From CAKOSP01 sp044432745 (lineage in GTDB: Bacteria; Bacillota_I; Bacilli_A; RF39; UBA660): a stretch of 21,551 nucleotides of DNA. Numbering within the stretch: position 1 is the stretch's first letter; the number at the start of each line of letters is the position of its first letter. Shown here piece after piece: positions 5,944 through 14,538 of the stretch. The DNA lies in NCBI GenBank assembly GCA_044432745.1, contig JAWXUH010000009.1, forward strand, positions 1 to 21,551, read 5' to 3'. A model generated the notes under the pieces. That model saw nothing but the letters and a program-made list of their open reading frames with translations, did no database searches and had not been told where the DNA came from. Made by a program: the position numbers and the translations under genes.

Positions 5944-6660
5944 TTAGTCCATTTTTACGTTGTGATATATTGATGTAACATCATCAATTTCATCTAATAA
6001 TCCATATAATTTTTGAAAGTCTTCTAACTCTTCTCCTTCAAGAACAACTTCGTCTTTTGGAAACATCCCTACCATATCAAATTCATATGATACTTCTTTA
6101 TCAACACTTTCAAGTGCATCTTTTAATTTGTCATACTCTCTTGGATTAACTGTAATTGTTACAATATCATCTTCTGTTTCAAAATCTATTGGATCTATTT
6201 CTTTTTCTATTAATGCATTAAATACAGCTTCTTCTACTAATTTAACAGATACAACTGCATGGTAATCATAATTGTATGATACTGAATTGCTTACACCTAA
6301 ACTTTTATTTACTTTTTTAAATGCAGTTCTAACAAAACCTACAGTTCTATTAACGTTATCTGTTAATGTCTTAATTATTAACGTAGATGAACCTGGACCA
6401 AAACCTTCATATACTACTTCAGTATAATCCTCTTGCCCTGCCCCTTTTGCTTTTGCTATTGCTCTTTCAATAATATCATTTGGAACTTGTTCTTTCTTCG
6501 CTTTATCAATTAATCTTTTTAATGATGCATTAGATTCAGGATCTGGTACACCTTTTTTAGCTACTAAATATATTTCTTTTGCATACGTTGTATATACTTT
6601 TCCTTTAGCTGCTCCTGTTTTTAATATACTAGCTTTTCTTACTTCATAAGCTCTTCCCAT
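5944..6660 (-). CDS. YebC/PmpR family protein, YeeN/YeeI subgroup
   Basis: This 238-aa protein has full family length. The signature regions are MGRAYEVRKAS, EIYLVAKKGVPDPESNASL, KAKKEQVPNDIIERAIAKAK and YEGFGPGSS followed by TLTDNVNRTVGFVR; it ends SIYHNV. The form beginning MGR and running PDPE-N-SL is the YeeN/YeeI type. Family members were annotated as transcriptional regulators, and more recent work on the family (with mitochondrial TACO1) supports a role in translation at proline-rich stretches; in this organism that is inference. The start is supported by AGGAGG just upstream. It is the last gene of the epimerase-patatin-yebC operon, 9 nt after the patatin gene. Confidence 0.93.
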   Translation of the reverse strand: MGRAYEVRKASILKTGAAKGKVYTTYAKEIYLVAKKGVPDPESNASLKRLIDKAKKEQVPNDIIERAIAKAKGAGQEDYTEVVYEGFGPGSSTLIIKTLTDNVNRTVGFVRTAFKKVNKSLGVSNSVSYNYDYHAVVSVKLVEEAVFNALIEKEIDPIDFETEDDIVTITVNPREYDKLKDALESVDKEVSYEFDMVGMFPKDEVVLEGEELEDFQKLYGLLDEIDDVTSIYHNVKMD

Positions 6661-6669
6661 AATTTCCTC

Positions 6670-7725
6670 CTAAAATAATTTTAAATTTGATATAAATTCA
6701 TAAACTATTAAACTTTTATCTTTTTTATATCTTTTTTTCAGTCTTTTTATTTCTTTACTACATGTATATATATTCATGTATGTTTTTTCTTCTTTTTTTA
6801 AAACATACTCAATAGATTTTATCACAAGTTCTTTGTTATTTCTAGTTAAAAAGAATATTTCTGCTCTTTTTCTAATTCTTTTTGGCATATTCCTTACTAA
6901 TAAATTATAGTACCAATTACTATGTTTTTTAAACACATATTTATTACCATCAAGCTTTTTTAACTTCTTGATTGCATCATAATATCCAAGCTCCATATTT
7001 TCTTTTATTTTATAAGTATTGGTATTTAACATCATACCTAAACTTCTAGATGGTTTAATTCTTATTATTTTAACGTCACTTTTATTTTTATGCGTTACAC
7101 CTATTGCTCCAAGTTCTACTACGTATATTTTCGTATATCCCTTTTTTACTAACATAGTATATGGCTCTGCGTCATAAAAACTTCCATCTAAATAATAACT
7201 ATCATCATGTAACTTTTCATAGTGAAATACCGGTAAATAACAACTTGCTACTATGTAATCTGTTAGATTACCTTTTGGAATATCTTCTTTATACATATAT
7301 AAAGCTTCTTTTGTTTTTACCTTATACGTTACTAAACCATAATCTAATTTACTTTTTCTAAGTTTATCCTCATCTACTATCTCTTCTAATTTAGATTTTA
7401 AACCAGTAATAGGTATTCCTTTGTTCTTTAATACAGATTTTATCGGAATACTTAATTCTTTTAATTTATCTTTGTAATTTTTTTTATCAATGTTCATGTC
7501 ACCATCAAATCCAAGTAACTTACCAACATCTTCATTTAACCAAAATTCTTCTAGTTTATAAAAATCTCCTGCTGCAATCATTGCTGCATTAAAAGAACCA
7601 ATAGAAGTACCAGTTATACCTTCTATTTTTATATTACAATCAAGCATCGCTCTATACACACCTATTTGATATGCACCTTTAGCTCCGCCTCCTGCTAATG
7701 TTAAACCTATTTTTTCTTTTCCCAT
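6670..7725 (-). CDS. Patatin-like phospholipase
   Basis: This 351-aa protein is predicted to hydrolyse acyl esters of lipids with a Ser-Asp dyad. The N-terminus has the oxyanion-hole motif GGGAKG and GAYQIGVYRAM. GTSIGSFNAA carries the nucleophile Ser in a GxSxG elbow, and LDGSFYDAEP supplies the catalytic Asp (DG motif, at about residue 175-185). The C-terminal 130 residues are Lys-rich and less conserved, and may contact membranes. No signal peptide is seen, so it is probably cytoplasmic. The start overlaps the preceding epimerase gene by 19 nt, indicating coupling; GGGG lies rather far (13 nt) from the ATG. Confidence 0.9.
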   Translation of the reverse strand: MGKEKIGLTLAGGGAKGAYQIGVYRAMLDCNIKIEGITGTSIGSFNAAMIAAGDFYKLEEFWLNEDVGKLLGFDGDMNIDKKNYKDKLKELSIPIKSVLKNKGIPITGLKSKLEEIVDEDKLRKSKLDYGLVTYKVKTKEALYMYKEDIPKGNLTDYIVASCYLPVFHYEKLHDDSYYLDGSFYDAEPYTMLVKKGYTKIYVVELGAIGVTHKNKSDVKIIRIKPSRSLGMMLNTNTYKIKENMELGYYDAIKKLKKLDGNKYVFKKHSNWYYNLLVRNMPKRIRKRAEIFFLTRNNKELVIKSIEYVLKKEEKTYMNIYTCSKEIKRLKKRYKKDKSLIVYEFISNLKLF

Positions 7726-8642
7726 ATTCTTAAAAATACCCCTTTAGTTATCTTAGCTATATGTTTTCCCTTACAATTATATTTAACTCTACTTAAATAA
7801 TTACTCATCGTATCTTTTTGATAACCCAATTTTTTATTAATCTCTTTTGTATCACTTACTACTGGAGAAAAATTATTCTTTTCTAAAAAAATTAAACTCA
7901 TTATCATCTTTATACTTAATGCGTTATTTTTTATAAATGATGAAATTAAATCTTCATACGTTAACGTAAAAGATTCATCACCACTAATGTTTATTATATT
8001 ATCTTTTACCTTTTTTTCATTTTTTAAAAACTCTGCAAAAAATAATGCAGCATCTTCTTTTGTTATTGTACTTATAATACTGTCTTTTTTAAAATTATAT
8101 AATATTTTATCTTCATCTATTTTTCCTAGAACTAGTGGCATTCTAACTATTGTATAATTTTTTATTTTTTTTGTTATTAAGTTTTCACTTTTATATTTAT
8201 TTTTATCATAAAAAGTTTTAAAAGTATTTTTTACTTTTGTATCAACAGTTACTTCTTTTTCTTTATCTCCATAAACACTTGTAGTAGATCCATATACAAA
8301 GTGACAATCAGTATTAAAGTAAGTAAGCGCTCTTGTAAAATTTTCTGTAATTTTTAGTTCCATCAATTCTGAGAGTTCTTTATTATTAATTACTTCTGGA
8401 CTTTGTACTGTAGCTAGATGAACTATGTAATCTTGTTTTTCTACAATACTCTCTACAAAGTTTCTATTAGTTAAATCACCATATAAAACATTTATTTTAT
8501 TTTCATATTTTTTAAAATTATTTTGGCTCTTTAAGTTTTTTAAATCTACTGCTGTAATTTCAATTTTTTCTTCATTAATAAGCTCTTTTATTAATTGCAT
8601 ACCTATCATTCCTGCAGCTCCAGTAATTAATATTTTTTTCAT
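7707..8642 (-). CDS. NAD(P)-dependent epimerase/dehydratase-like protein (extended SDR family)
   Basis: This 311-aa Rossmann-fold protein starts with the nucleotide-binding motif GAAGMIG (consensus GxxGxxG) directly after KKILIT, then AVDLKN (Asp ending beta-2) and GDLTN. The active-site region shows FVYGSTTSVYGD and, further on, YDKNK matching YxxxK. After that come VRMPLVLG and a C-terminal substrate-binding part that is unusually Lys-rich and diverged. The substrate (nucleotide sugar or other) cannot be read from sequence. It is first in an operon with patatin and yebC, with its own promoter at 8666-8694 and AAAGGAAG upstream of the ATG. Confidence 0.85.
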   Translation of the reverse strand: MKKILITGAAGMIGMQLIKELINEEKIEITAVDLKNLKSQNNFKKYENKINVLYGDLTNRNFVESIVEKQDYIVHLATVQSPEVINNKELSELMELKITENFTRALTYFNTDCHFVYGSTTSVYGDKEKEVTVDTKVKNTFKTFYDKNKYKSENLITKKIKNYTIVRMPLVLGKIDEDKILYNFKKDSIISTITKEDAALFFAEFLKNEKKVKDNIINISGDESFTLTYEDLISSFIKNNALSIKMIMSLIFLEKNNFSPVVSDTKEINKKLGYQKDTMSNYLSRVKYNCKGKHIAKITKGVFLRIWEKKK

Positions 8643-8665
8643 TTAACCAACTTCCTTTTAAATTA

Positions 8666-8694
8666 ATTATATCAAAAAGAACAAATAATATCTA
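8666..8694 (-). promoter_or_regulatory. Promoter of the epimerase-patatin-yebC operon
   Basis: The minus strand has TAGATA (8689-8694), a 17-bp spacer and TATAAT (8666-8671) with an upstream TGA giving an extended -10. The box lies 23 nt before the ATG. Confidence 0.7.
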
Positions 8695-8714
8695 CTTTTT
8701 TATATTCTTGAAAA

Positions 8715-8746
8715 TTTAAAAAGAATTATCTATTTAATAATTCTTT
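8715..8746 (-). terminator. Terminator of the mutL-yunB operon
   Basis: AAAGAATTAT (8720-8729) pairs perfectly with ATAATTCTTT (8737-8746), with a 7-nt loop. On the minus strand the stem is followed by T-rich sequence. It lies 30 nt after the yunB stop codon. Confidence 0.7.
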
Positions 8747-8776
8747 GTTTTATTAATATATTTAATGATTTTTTAA

Positions 8777-9487
8777 TTAATTTATACTTCCATCTATTAC
8801 AGAACTTTCTTTTATAAATTCATTTCCAAAATATGAAGGTACCCTTCCATTAATCATACTTGCATCTATTAATATATCATACTCTATTTTGATTATCTCA
8901 CTTGATAATGGTGTTGTTATAAGCTCACTTATTTCTATTGTTACATATAGTTCATTTAATACATTATTAAGACCATAACTAGTTATCTTTGTTTTTAAAT
9001 TTGTTACTACTGTTCCTATAAAACTTACCTTTATAGGTATATAAGGACCAAATGATGAAAGTATTACGTAATTACTATTTATAAATAATGGTTCTAGTAT
9101 ATATATAGAATCTTTTCCTAAATAAAATTCATCTGATTTTAGTTTACCTTCAGATAAATTACTTATAGAGGATATTACTGAATTATTTATCATGTTGTTA
9201 ACTGTATATGCTTTTTCTAGATTGTAATCTACTGTTAATATTTCTCCTTCTTCATTCTTAGTTATAGTAAGTACATCTTTTAAATTATTTTCATTTATTA
9301 AATCTGTATTTATCTTATCTGTTATTATTTCATAAGTTATCTTTTCAAGTTTAGCTTTTACTACCATATTTATATTTGGTGTTACACTTTCTATATACCA
9401 ATTAAATAGTTTAGTTACAATAATTATATTTAAGAATATTAAAAATAAATATATATAGTTTATAAACTTTTTTTGTTTATCATTCAT
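8777..9487 (-). CDS. yunB: YunB-like sporulation protein
   Basis: This 236-aa protein has one N-terminal transmembrane segment (about 9-28, YIYLFLIFLNIIIVTKLF) and an extracytoplasmic domain. The C-terminal region GPYIPIKVSFIGTVVT, followed by TKITSYGLNNVLNELYV and a final GRVPSYFG, matches the YunB family, which is required for normal spore formation in Bacillus subtilis and controlled there by sigma-E. The exact biochemical activity is unknown. No clear Shine-Dalgarno precedes the ATG (AT-rich upstream), so translation may be weak or coupled to the preceding gene 22 nt upstream. Presence of this gene suggests spore-forming ability or ancestry. Confidence 0.8.
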   Translation of the reverse strand: MNDKQKKFINYIYLFLIFLNIIIVTKLFNWYIESVTPNINMVVKAKLEKITYEIITDKINTDLINENNLKDVLTITKNEEGEILTVDYNLEKAYTVNNMINNSVISSISNLSEGKLKSDEFYLGKDSIYILEPLFINSNYVILSSFGPYIPIKVSFIGTVVTNLKTKITSYGLNNVLNELYVTIEISELITTPLSSEIIKIEYDILIDASMINGRVPSYFGNEFIKESSVIDGSIN

Positions 9488-9509
9488 ATCTAAGTATATG
9501 ATAGTTATT

Positions 9510-10019
9510 TTATTTTATAAGACCATTTTGTACTATTCTAGTTTCATTAAAAAGTATAAAAGCATGTTCATCAAATTTTCTTACTAATATAGTTAATTCA
9601 TCTATAGTTCTTTTATTAATTGATATAAATAGCAAATCTTTTTTAACTTGATCTCTTGAGTTTTTAAGAGATACTACTGATACTCCAAAACCAGAGTCTC
9701 TTAGAGCAGTTATTAACTTTTCATTATTTCTCTTTGTAGTTATTTGAGCCGTTACATATGAATTTATAAATCTTGAAGTTAGTTTAACTCCTATATATGT
9801 TCCTACTGCAAAACCTAGTGAATAAAAAATAGGAACTAATAAAGTTTCATCAACGTTATCTAACGCTTCTTTTGCTATCATAAACCATATGAAAACTTCA
9901 AAAAATGCTACTATTGCAGCTGACTTTTTTTTACCCCTTACTATTTGTATAGTTCTAAGAGTTCCAAGAGTAACATCTACTACCCTAGCTAAAAATATTT
10001 GAATACATGTTAAAAGCAT
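9510..10019 (-). CDS. UPF0316 membrane protein (YebE-like, DUF5698 plus DUF2179)
   Basis: This 169-aa protein has three N-terminal membrane segments in about residues 1-85, including the conserved FLARVVDVTLGTLRTIQIVRG followed by AFFEVFIWFMIAKEAL. A cytosolic C-terminal domain (about 95-169, DSGFGVSVV and following) is of the DUF2179 type found in membrane proteins of Bacillota. Its function is unknown; DUF2179 domains may sense small ligands. I chose the ATG at 10019 because TAGGAG lies 8 nt upstream; an earlier GTG at 10028 overlaps that site. It lies 46 nt after mutL in the same operon. Confidence 0.85.
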   Translation of the reverse strand: MLLTCIQIFLARVVDVTLGTLRTIQIVRGKKKSAAIVAFFEVFIWFMIAKEALDNVDETLLVPIFYSLGFAVGTYIGVKLTSRFINSYVTAQITTKRNNEKLITALRDSGFGVSVVSLKNSRDQVKKDLLFISINKRTIDELTILVRKFDEHAFILFNETRIVQNGLIK

Positions 10020-10065
10020 ATTTACCACTCCTAGTTCCTAGTATGGCTAAATATGCTTTTATTAA

Positions 10066-11778
10066 TCAAATACTTCTTAGAAATAATTTTTCTAATTCAT
10101 ATTTACTATATTTTATAATTGTTGGTCTACCATGTGGACATGTATATGGATTCTCACATTTTACTACTTCATTTAAGAAATATTCCATTTCTGTTTCCGT
10201 TATACTTGTATTACCTTTTAGACTCATTTTACAAGCTAAAGTTATTGCTATATGTTCTTCAAATTTAACTCTATCATAATTAGAATTTATTGTTATATCT
10301 ATTATCTTTCTTATAGACTCTTCTTCATATCCTAGTTTTAAATAATCAGGATGAGAATTTATTATAATAGATGATTCTCCAAACACTGAGAAATCTATTC
10401 CTATATTTTTTATTTCCTCTTCTTTAGACATTATTTTTATAAATTCTGATTTACTATATTCAATATTTATTGGTATTAATAAACTATTTTTACAGACTTC
10501 TTTCTTTCTTAAGTTATTTAAATACTTTTCATAATTTATTCTCTCTGCAGCAGCATGCTGATCTATTAAAAACATACCCTCTTCATTTTGAGCTATTATA
10601 TATGTACCATGTACAAGTCCTACTGGATACATTTTAAAAGATGATATTGATACTATCTTTTCTTCTTTTTCTTCTACTATAGTTACTTCTCCAAAGTTAA
10701 GAGACTGCTGAACTATAGTTTCTTCTTTTATTATGTTTTCTTCAGGTATTAGTTGTTTTACTTCTTGTATATCTTCTTTTAACTCAGGTATTAATAAAGT
10801 CTTTGCAAGTTCTTTTTTTACTGCTTTGTATATTAAAGAACATAGTTCATCACATTTACTTATTTTTATTTCTTGTTTAGTTGGATGAATATTAACATCT
10901 ATCATAGTAGGATCTATATCTATATTTAGTACTATAACAGGGAATTTATCCACTGGTTTATAAGTATGATATGCATCATTTATAGCTTTATTTACTTCAA
11001 AACTTCTTACCAATCTTCCATTTACAAATGTTATAAAGTTATTTCTATTATTTTTCATAACTTCTGGTTTTGATACATAACCATCTACATAGAAGTCATC
11101 ATTACTTGCTTCTATTTTTAACATAGCATTTGAAATACTCATACCAAATATTTCATGAATAGTTTTATGTAAATTACCACTTCCACTTGTTCTTAAAATA
11201 GTCTTTTCATTATTTACTAATGTAAAACTAATACTTGGATTAGATAACGCTATTTTTTCTATTAAATTTACCGTTGCTGATAATTCAGATGATTCTGTTT
11301 TTAAAAATTTTAATCTAGCTGGTGTATTAAAAAATAGATCTGTTACCGTTATGCTAGTTCCAATTCTTCCATCTGATGAACCTTCTTCTATTATTTTTCC
11401 TGCAGATAATTTTATAAATGTACTTTCTTTTCCATTACAAGTTTTTAACGTTATTTTAGATACACTTGCAATTGATGCAAGTGCTTCTCCTCTAAAACCA
11501 AGTGTATTTATAAAAAATAAATCATCATCTTTTTTTATCTTACTTGTTGCATGAGAAAAAAAACAAAGATGCGCATCTTCATTATCCATTCCCGCTCCAT
11601 TATCTATGATTTCTATTTTAGTTTTACCACTTGATTCTAGTGATACTTTTATATCAGTTGAGCCAGCATCCACAGAATTTTCTATTAATTCTTTTATTAC
11701 AGATGTTGTTCTTTCTATAACTTCACCTGCTGCTATTTTATTAGCAAGATGCTCACTCATAACCTTTATTTTAGTCAT
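10066..11778 (-). CDS. mutL: DNA mismatch repair protein MutL
   Basis: This 570-aa protein couples mismatch recognition by MutS to strand incision. The N-terminal GHKL ATPase shows NKIAAGEVI, ELIENSVDAG, DNGAGM and GFRGEALASI. A transducer domain follows, with NIHPTKQEI. The C-terminal domain contains the metal-binding endonuclease motif DQHAAAE-xxxx-E, together with ACKMSLKG and CPHGRP, so it should be a nicking MutL of the MutH-independent kind. Length is slightly below the usual 600 or more residues, mainly through a short linker (about 335-375). AAGGGG precedes the ATG and the gene overlaps yqeG by 8 nt. No mutS is in the window, although mutS often precedes mutL in other Bacillota. Confidence 0.97.
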   Translation of the reverse strand: MTKIKVMSEHLANKIAAGEVIERTTSVIKELIENSVDAGSTDIKVSLESSGKTKIEIIDNGAGMDNEDAHLCFFSHATSKIKKDDDLFFINTLGFRGEALASIASVSKITLKTCNGKESTFIKLSAGKIIEEGSSDGRIGTSITVTDLFFNTPARLKFLKTESSELSATVNLIEKIALSNPSISFTLVNNEKTILRTSGSGNLHKTIHEIFGMSISNAMLKIEASNDDFYVDGYVSKPEVMKNNRNNFITFVNGRLVRSFEVNKAINDAYHTYKPVDKFPVIVLNIDIDPTMIDVNIHPTKQEIKISKCDELCSLIYKAVKKELAKTLLIPELKEDIQEVKQLIPEENIIKEETIVQQSLNFGEVTIVEEKEEKIVSISSFKMYPVGLVHGTYIIAQNEEGMFLIDQHAAAERINYEKYLNNLRKKEVCKNSLLIPINIEYSKSEFIKIMSKEEEIKNIGIDFSVFGESSIIINSHPDYLKLGYEEESIRKIIDITINSNYDRVKFEEHIAITLACKMSLKGNTSITETEMEYFLNEVVKCENPYTCPHGRPTIIKYSKYELEKLFLRSI

Positions 11779-12292
11779 AGTATTCCCCTTTTATAAGAAC
11801 ACCCTTTTTATTATATTTCTTTAGTATTTTTGCTTCCCAGTATCTATTAAATCTTGTATTAACAGGTTCAAAAGTACCTACTCCATTTATAAGAATTGAA
11901 ATACATCCCATTCTATTTGCTCCTAAGACATCAGTTAATATTTGATCTCCTATACAAGCTGCCTCAGTTGGTAGTATTTTATTTTTTTGTAATATCTTTT
12001 TATATTTAGTTTTAAGTGGTTTTTTACTTAAGAACGCTGAATCAATATTCAAACCTTCTTTAAATGGTCTTACTCTATCTTTGGTACCATTTGATATTAT
12101 TACTACTTTAAAATCTTCTTCAAGCATTACAATTAATTCTTTTAATTTATTATCTGGTTTATCTACCGTATATGCTGCAAGTGTATTATCTAAGTCGAAC
12201 ATTAAACATTTAATATTCATACTTTTTAATTTGTTATAATTTATTTTATATATACTTTCTTTATACATGTCAGGTATAAATAATTTATTCAT
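11771..12292 (-). CDS. yqeG: YqeG-family HAD phosphatase (subfamily IIIA)
   Basis: This 173-aa protein is a probable cytoplasmic HAD-superfamily phosphatase. Motif I is MFDLDNTLAAY with both Asp residues, motif II is VVIISNGTKDR, the Lys of motif III lies in KPLKTKYKK, and motif IV is CIGDQILTDVLGANRMG. The short cap-less layout is that of YqeG, found widely in Bacillota; its substrate is unknown here, though relatives act on phosphatidylglycerol phosphate or sugar phosphates. It overlaps both neighbours by 8 nt (the upstream YjdF-like gene and downstream mutL), so it is translationally coupled. AAAGGTG precedes the ATG. Confidence 0.9.
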   Translation of the reverse strand: MNKLFIPDMYKESIYKINYNKLKSMNIKCLMFDLDNTLAAYTVDKPDNKLKELIVMLEEDFKVVIISNGTKDRVRPFKEGLNIDSAFLSKKPLKTKYKKILQKNKILPTEAACIGDQILTDVLGANRMGCISILINGVGTFEPVNTRFNRYWEAKILKKYNKKGVLIKGEYYD

Positions 12293-13049
12293 CTTTCACC
12301 TTTTTTCTAGGAATAAAGTTTTTTACAAATTCACATTTGATATTTCCTTTTTCATAGAAATATCCAAAGAATGCAAAAACTATTGCTCCAATAAAATTAA
12401 CTATCATATCTTTCATAGTATCATTTAATCCCATATCAAGGAATCCATCTACTACGAGTACTTCTCCATCTCCATAATATATTACAGTTTGAGTTATATC
12501 ATTAAATGATTCTACTGTGTTAGTATCATTAAAATATACTGTATACAGATCTGTTATTACTCTATCTTTTTGCATATCTGCATACATATATCTGTCTACA
12601 CCATATTCAAAAAATTCCCATACTGTTCCTATTGTTATTGAAAATAATATTGCTACCACTGTAATATAAAGTGGTGATAAGAATAATTTTGTTTTCGGAC
12701 TATTATTTAATACTTCACATATAGAAAATCCTATACCTGCAAATATAAATCCATTTATAGTATGAAGCATTGTATCCCAGTATGGAAACATTCCATAGAA
12801 ATTTCTTATCTCTCCTAAAATTTGCGAACTAAATATAAATAAATATATTATACTTTCTAATGTTGTTGGTAATTCAACATTAAACTTCTTATCTACTATA
12901 CTTGGTATAGTAAATAACAATAATGCGATACAACATGTAAATACACTATCATAATCATGTCTTAATACACTTAACACTATTGTTAATACTATTAAAAATC
13001 TTAAGATAATATATACTGCTGCATTTCTAAATTCAATATTTTTTGTCAT
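12285..13049 (-). CDS. YjdF/DUF2238-like multi-pass membrane protein
   Basis: This 254-aa integral membrane protein has about six hydrophobic segments. The family signatures are WDTMLHTINGFIFAGIGFS, WEFFEYGVD and the C-terminal DTMKDMIVNFIGA with paired acidic residues. A hydrophilic insertion of about 60 residues (155-210) separates the WEFFEYG segment from the last membrane segments. The function is not established; conserved His, Glu and Asp in or near membranes could bind a metal. It is the first gene of the operon that runs through yqeG, mutL, UPF0316 and yunB, with TAGGAG upstream of its ATG and an extended -10 box at 13067-13072. Confidence 0.8.
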   Translation of the reverse strand: MTKNIEFRNAAVYIILRFLIVLTIVLSVLRHDYDSVFTCCIALLLFTIPSIVDKKFNVELPTTLESIIYLFIFSSQILGEIRNFYGMFPYWDTMLHTINGFIFAGIGFSICEVLNNSPKTKLFLSPLYITVVAILFSITIGTVWEFFEYGVDRYMYADMQKDRVITDLYTVYFNDTNTVESFNDITQTVIYYGDGEVLVVDGFLDMGLNDTMKDMIVNFIGAIVFAFFGYFYEKGNIKCEFVKNFIPRKKVKDE

Positions 13050-13066
13050 AAACTCTCCTAGTTGTA

Positions 13067-13072
13067 ATTATA
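13067..13072 (-). promoter_or_regulatory. Extended -10 of the YjdF-like/yqeG/mutL operon
   Basis: The minus strand reads TGCTATAAT, a consensus extended -10, 18 nt from the start codon. No good -35 is seen. It lies about 20 bp from the divergent promoter at 13094-13122. Confidence 0.6.
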
Positions 13073-13093
13073 GCACATTATTTTCTAATTTTA

Positions 13094-13122
13094 TAGACAC
13101 ATTAGTTACTTTTTGATACAAT
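13094..13122 (+). promoter_or_regulatory. Promoter of the phosphohexomutase gene
   Basis: TAGACA (13094-13099) and TACAAT (13117-13122) are separated by 17 bp, with TG at 13114-13115 giving an extended -10. AGGAG follows at 13129-13133, nine nt before the ATG. Confidence 0.7.
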
Positions 13123-13142
13123 TATTTTAGGAGAATGATAAT

Positions 13143-14501
13143 ATGAATGATAGTGTATTTAGAGAATACGATATACGTGGGGTTTACCCTGCAGAAATTA
13201 ATGAAACTATGGCTTATACTATTGGGAAAAGTTATGGTTCATATATTAAACAAAAATATCATCAAGATAAATGCATTGTAAGTATGGATAATAGACTTTC
13301 AAGTGAAAGTCTTAAAGCATACTTGGTTAATGGAATACTTGATACTGGAGTTAGTGTAATTGATTGCGGTCTTACTACTACTCCTATGAACTTTTTTGCT
13401 AGAAAGCAATTTAATTTATATGGAATTATGATTACAGCTAGTCATAACCCTAAGGATGATAATGGATTTAAGTTTTCATTTGGTGGTCCTACTAATGCTA
13501 AAGGTCAAGAAATTGTAGATTTTAAATCTTTTACTTTTGCAAATAACTTTTTAACTGGTAAAGGTAAATATGAAGTTGCAGATGTCTTTGAAAAATATAG
13601 GAATTATCTTAAATTAGGACTTCAATTTGGAGAAAGACGTGTTAGAGCTATTGTTGATCCAGGTAATGGTGCAGCGAGTACTTTTATTAGAAAAATACTT
13701 GAAGAGTATCCTGTAGATTTTGAAATTATTAATGAAGCATCTGATGGTAATTTTCCAAATCACCATCCAGATCCAGCTGATAAAACAAATCTTGAGCAAT
13801 TGAAAGCTAGAGTTCTAGAAACTAAGGCTGACATTGGTATTGCATATGATGGTGATGCCGATAGAGTTGGTTTTGTTAGTAATGATGGTAAGTTCTTATC
13901 TACTGAAGAATTTATGATTTTAATCATAAGAGATATTTCTTATAAAGTTTCTAATAGAACATTCTTATATGATGTTAAATGTTCTAAAGCAATTGAAGAT
14001 GAAATTAAAAAACTTAATGCTACTCCTTTACTTTATAGAACAGGTGCTAGTTATACTCAAAGTAAAGTTCATGAAGATAACCTACCTTTTGGTGGAGAAT
14101 TTTCAGGACATATCTTCTTTAGAGATAGAATACATGACGTAGGTAGTGCAATTTATGCATCTCTTAGATTACTCGAATTACTTAGTAAAACAGATAAATC
14201 TATTTCTGATATTGCTAGTGATATACCAAAATATTTTATAACAGAAGAAATTAAAATACCTTCTTCTGATTCTAAGAAATTTGATGTTGTTAACAAAATT
14301 AAAAAACACTGTGATGATAAAAATTTCCCTCTTAGTGATATTGATGGTATTAAAGTTTTCTTTGATGAAGGATGGGCTTTAGTTAGAGCTTCTAATACAG
14401 GTCCTAATTTGATTTTAAGAACTGAAGCTAATACAGATGAATTAAAAGAAAAATTAAAACTATATTTTATGAAATTAATTAATGAACATAATGTTTTTTA
14501 A
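13143..14501 (+). CDS. Phosphomannomutase/phosphoglucomutase (alpha-D-phosphohexomutase)
   Basis: This 452-aa cytoplasmic enzyme interconverts hexose 1- and 6-phosphates, feeding sugar-nucleotide and cell-envelope synthesis. All four domain signatures are visible: VFREYDIRGVYP at the start; the phosphoserine loop TASHNPKDDNG at about residue 98; the metal loop YDGDADRVGF at about 238; and the sugar-binding loop GGEFSGHIFFRD at about 318. The C-terminal phosphate-binding part has RASNTGPNLILRTEA. Length is normal for the PMM/PGM family. Glucose versus mannose preference cannot be settled from sequence. It is monocistronic, with its own promoter and a bidirectional terminator at 14509-14538. 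Confidence 0.93.
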   Translation: MNDSVFREYDIRGVYPAEINETMAYTIGKSYGSYIKQKYHQDKCIVSMDNRLSSESLKAYLVNGILDTGVSVIDCGLTTTPMNFFARKQFNLYGIMITASHNPKDDNGFKFSFGGPTNAKGQEIVDFKSFTFANNFLTGKGKYEVADVFEKYRNYLKLGLQFGERRVRAIVDPGNGAASTFIRKILEEYPVDFEIINEASDGNFPNHHPDPADKTNLEQLKARVLETKADIGIAYDGDADRVGFVSNDGKFLSTEEFMILIIRDISYKVSNRTFLYDVKCSKAIEDEIKKLNATPLLYRTGASYTQSKVHEDNLPFGGEFSGHIFFRDRIHDVGSAIYASLRLLELLSKTDKSISDIASDIPKYFITEEIKIPSSDSKKFDVVNKIKKHCDDKNFPLSDIDGIKVFFDEGWALVRASNTGPNLILRTEANTDELKEKLKLYFMKLINEHNVF

Positions 14502-14508
14502 ATAATAA

Positions 14509-14538
14509 AAAAAGTACATATTTATATATGTACTTTTT
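14509..14538. terminator. Bidirectional terminator between phosphohexomutase and ylbL
   Basis: A 13-bp perfect stem (AAAAAGTACATAT with ATATGTACTTTTT) has a 4-nt loop and A/T flanks, so it can end transcripts from both convergent genes. It overlaps the last codon of the leftward gene. Confidence 0.8.
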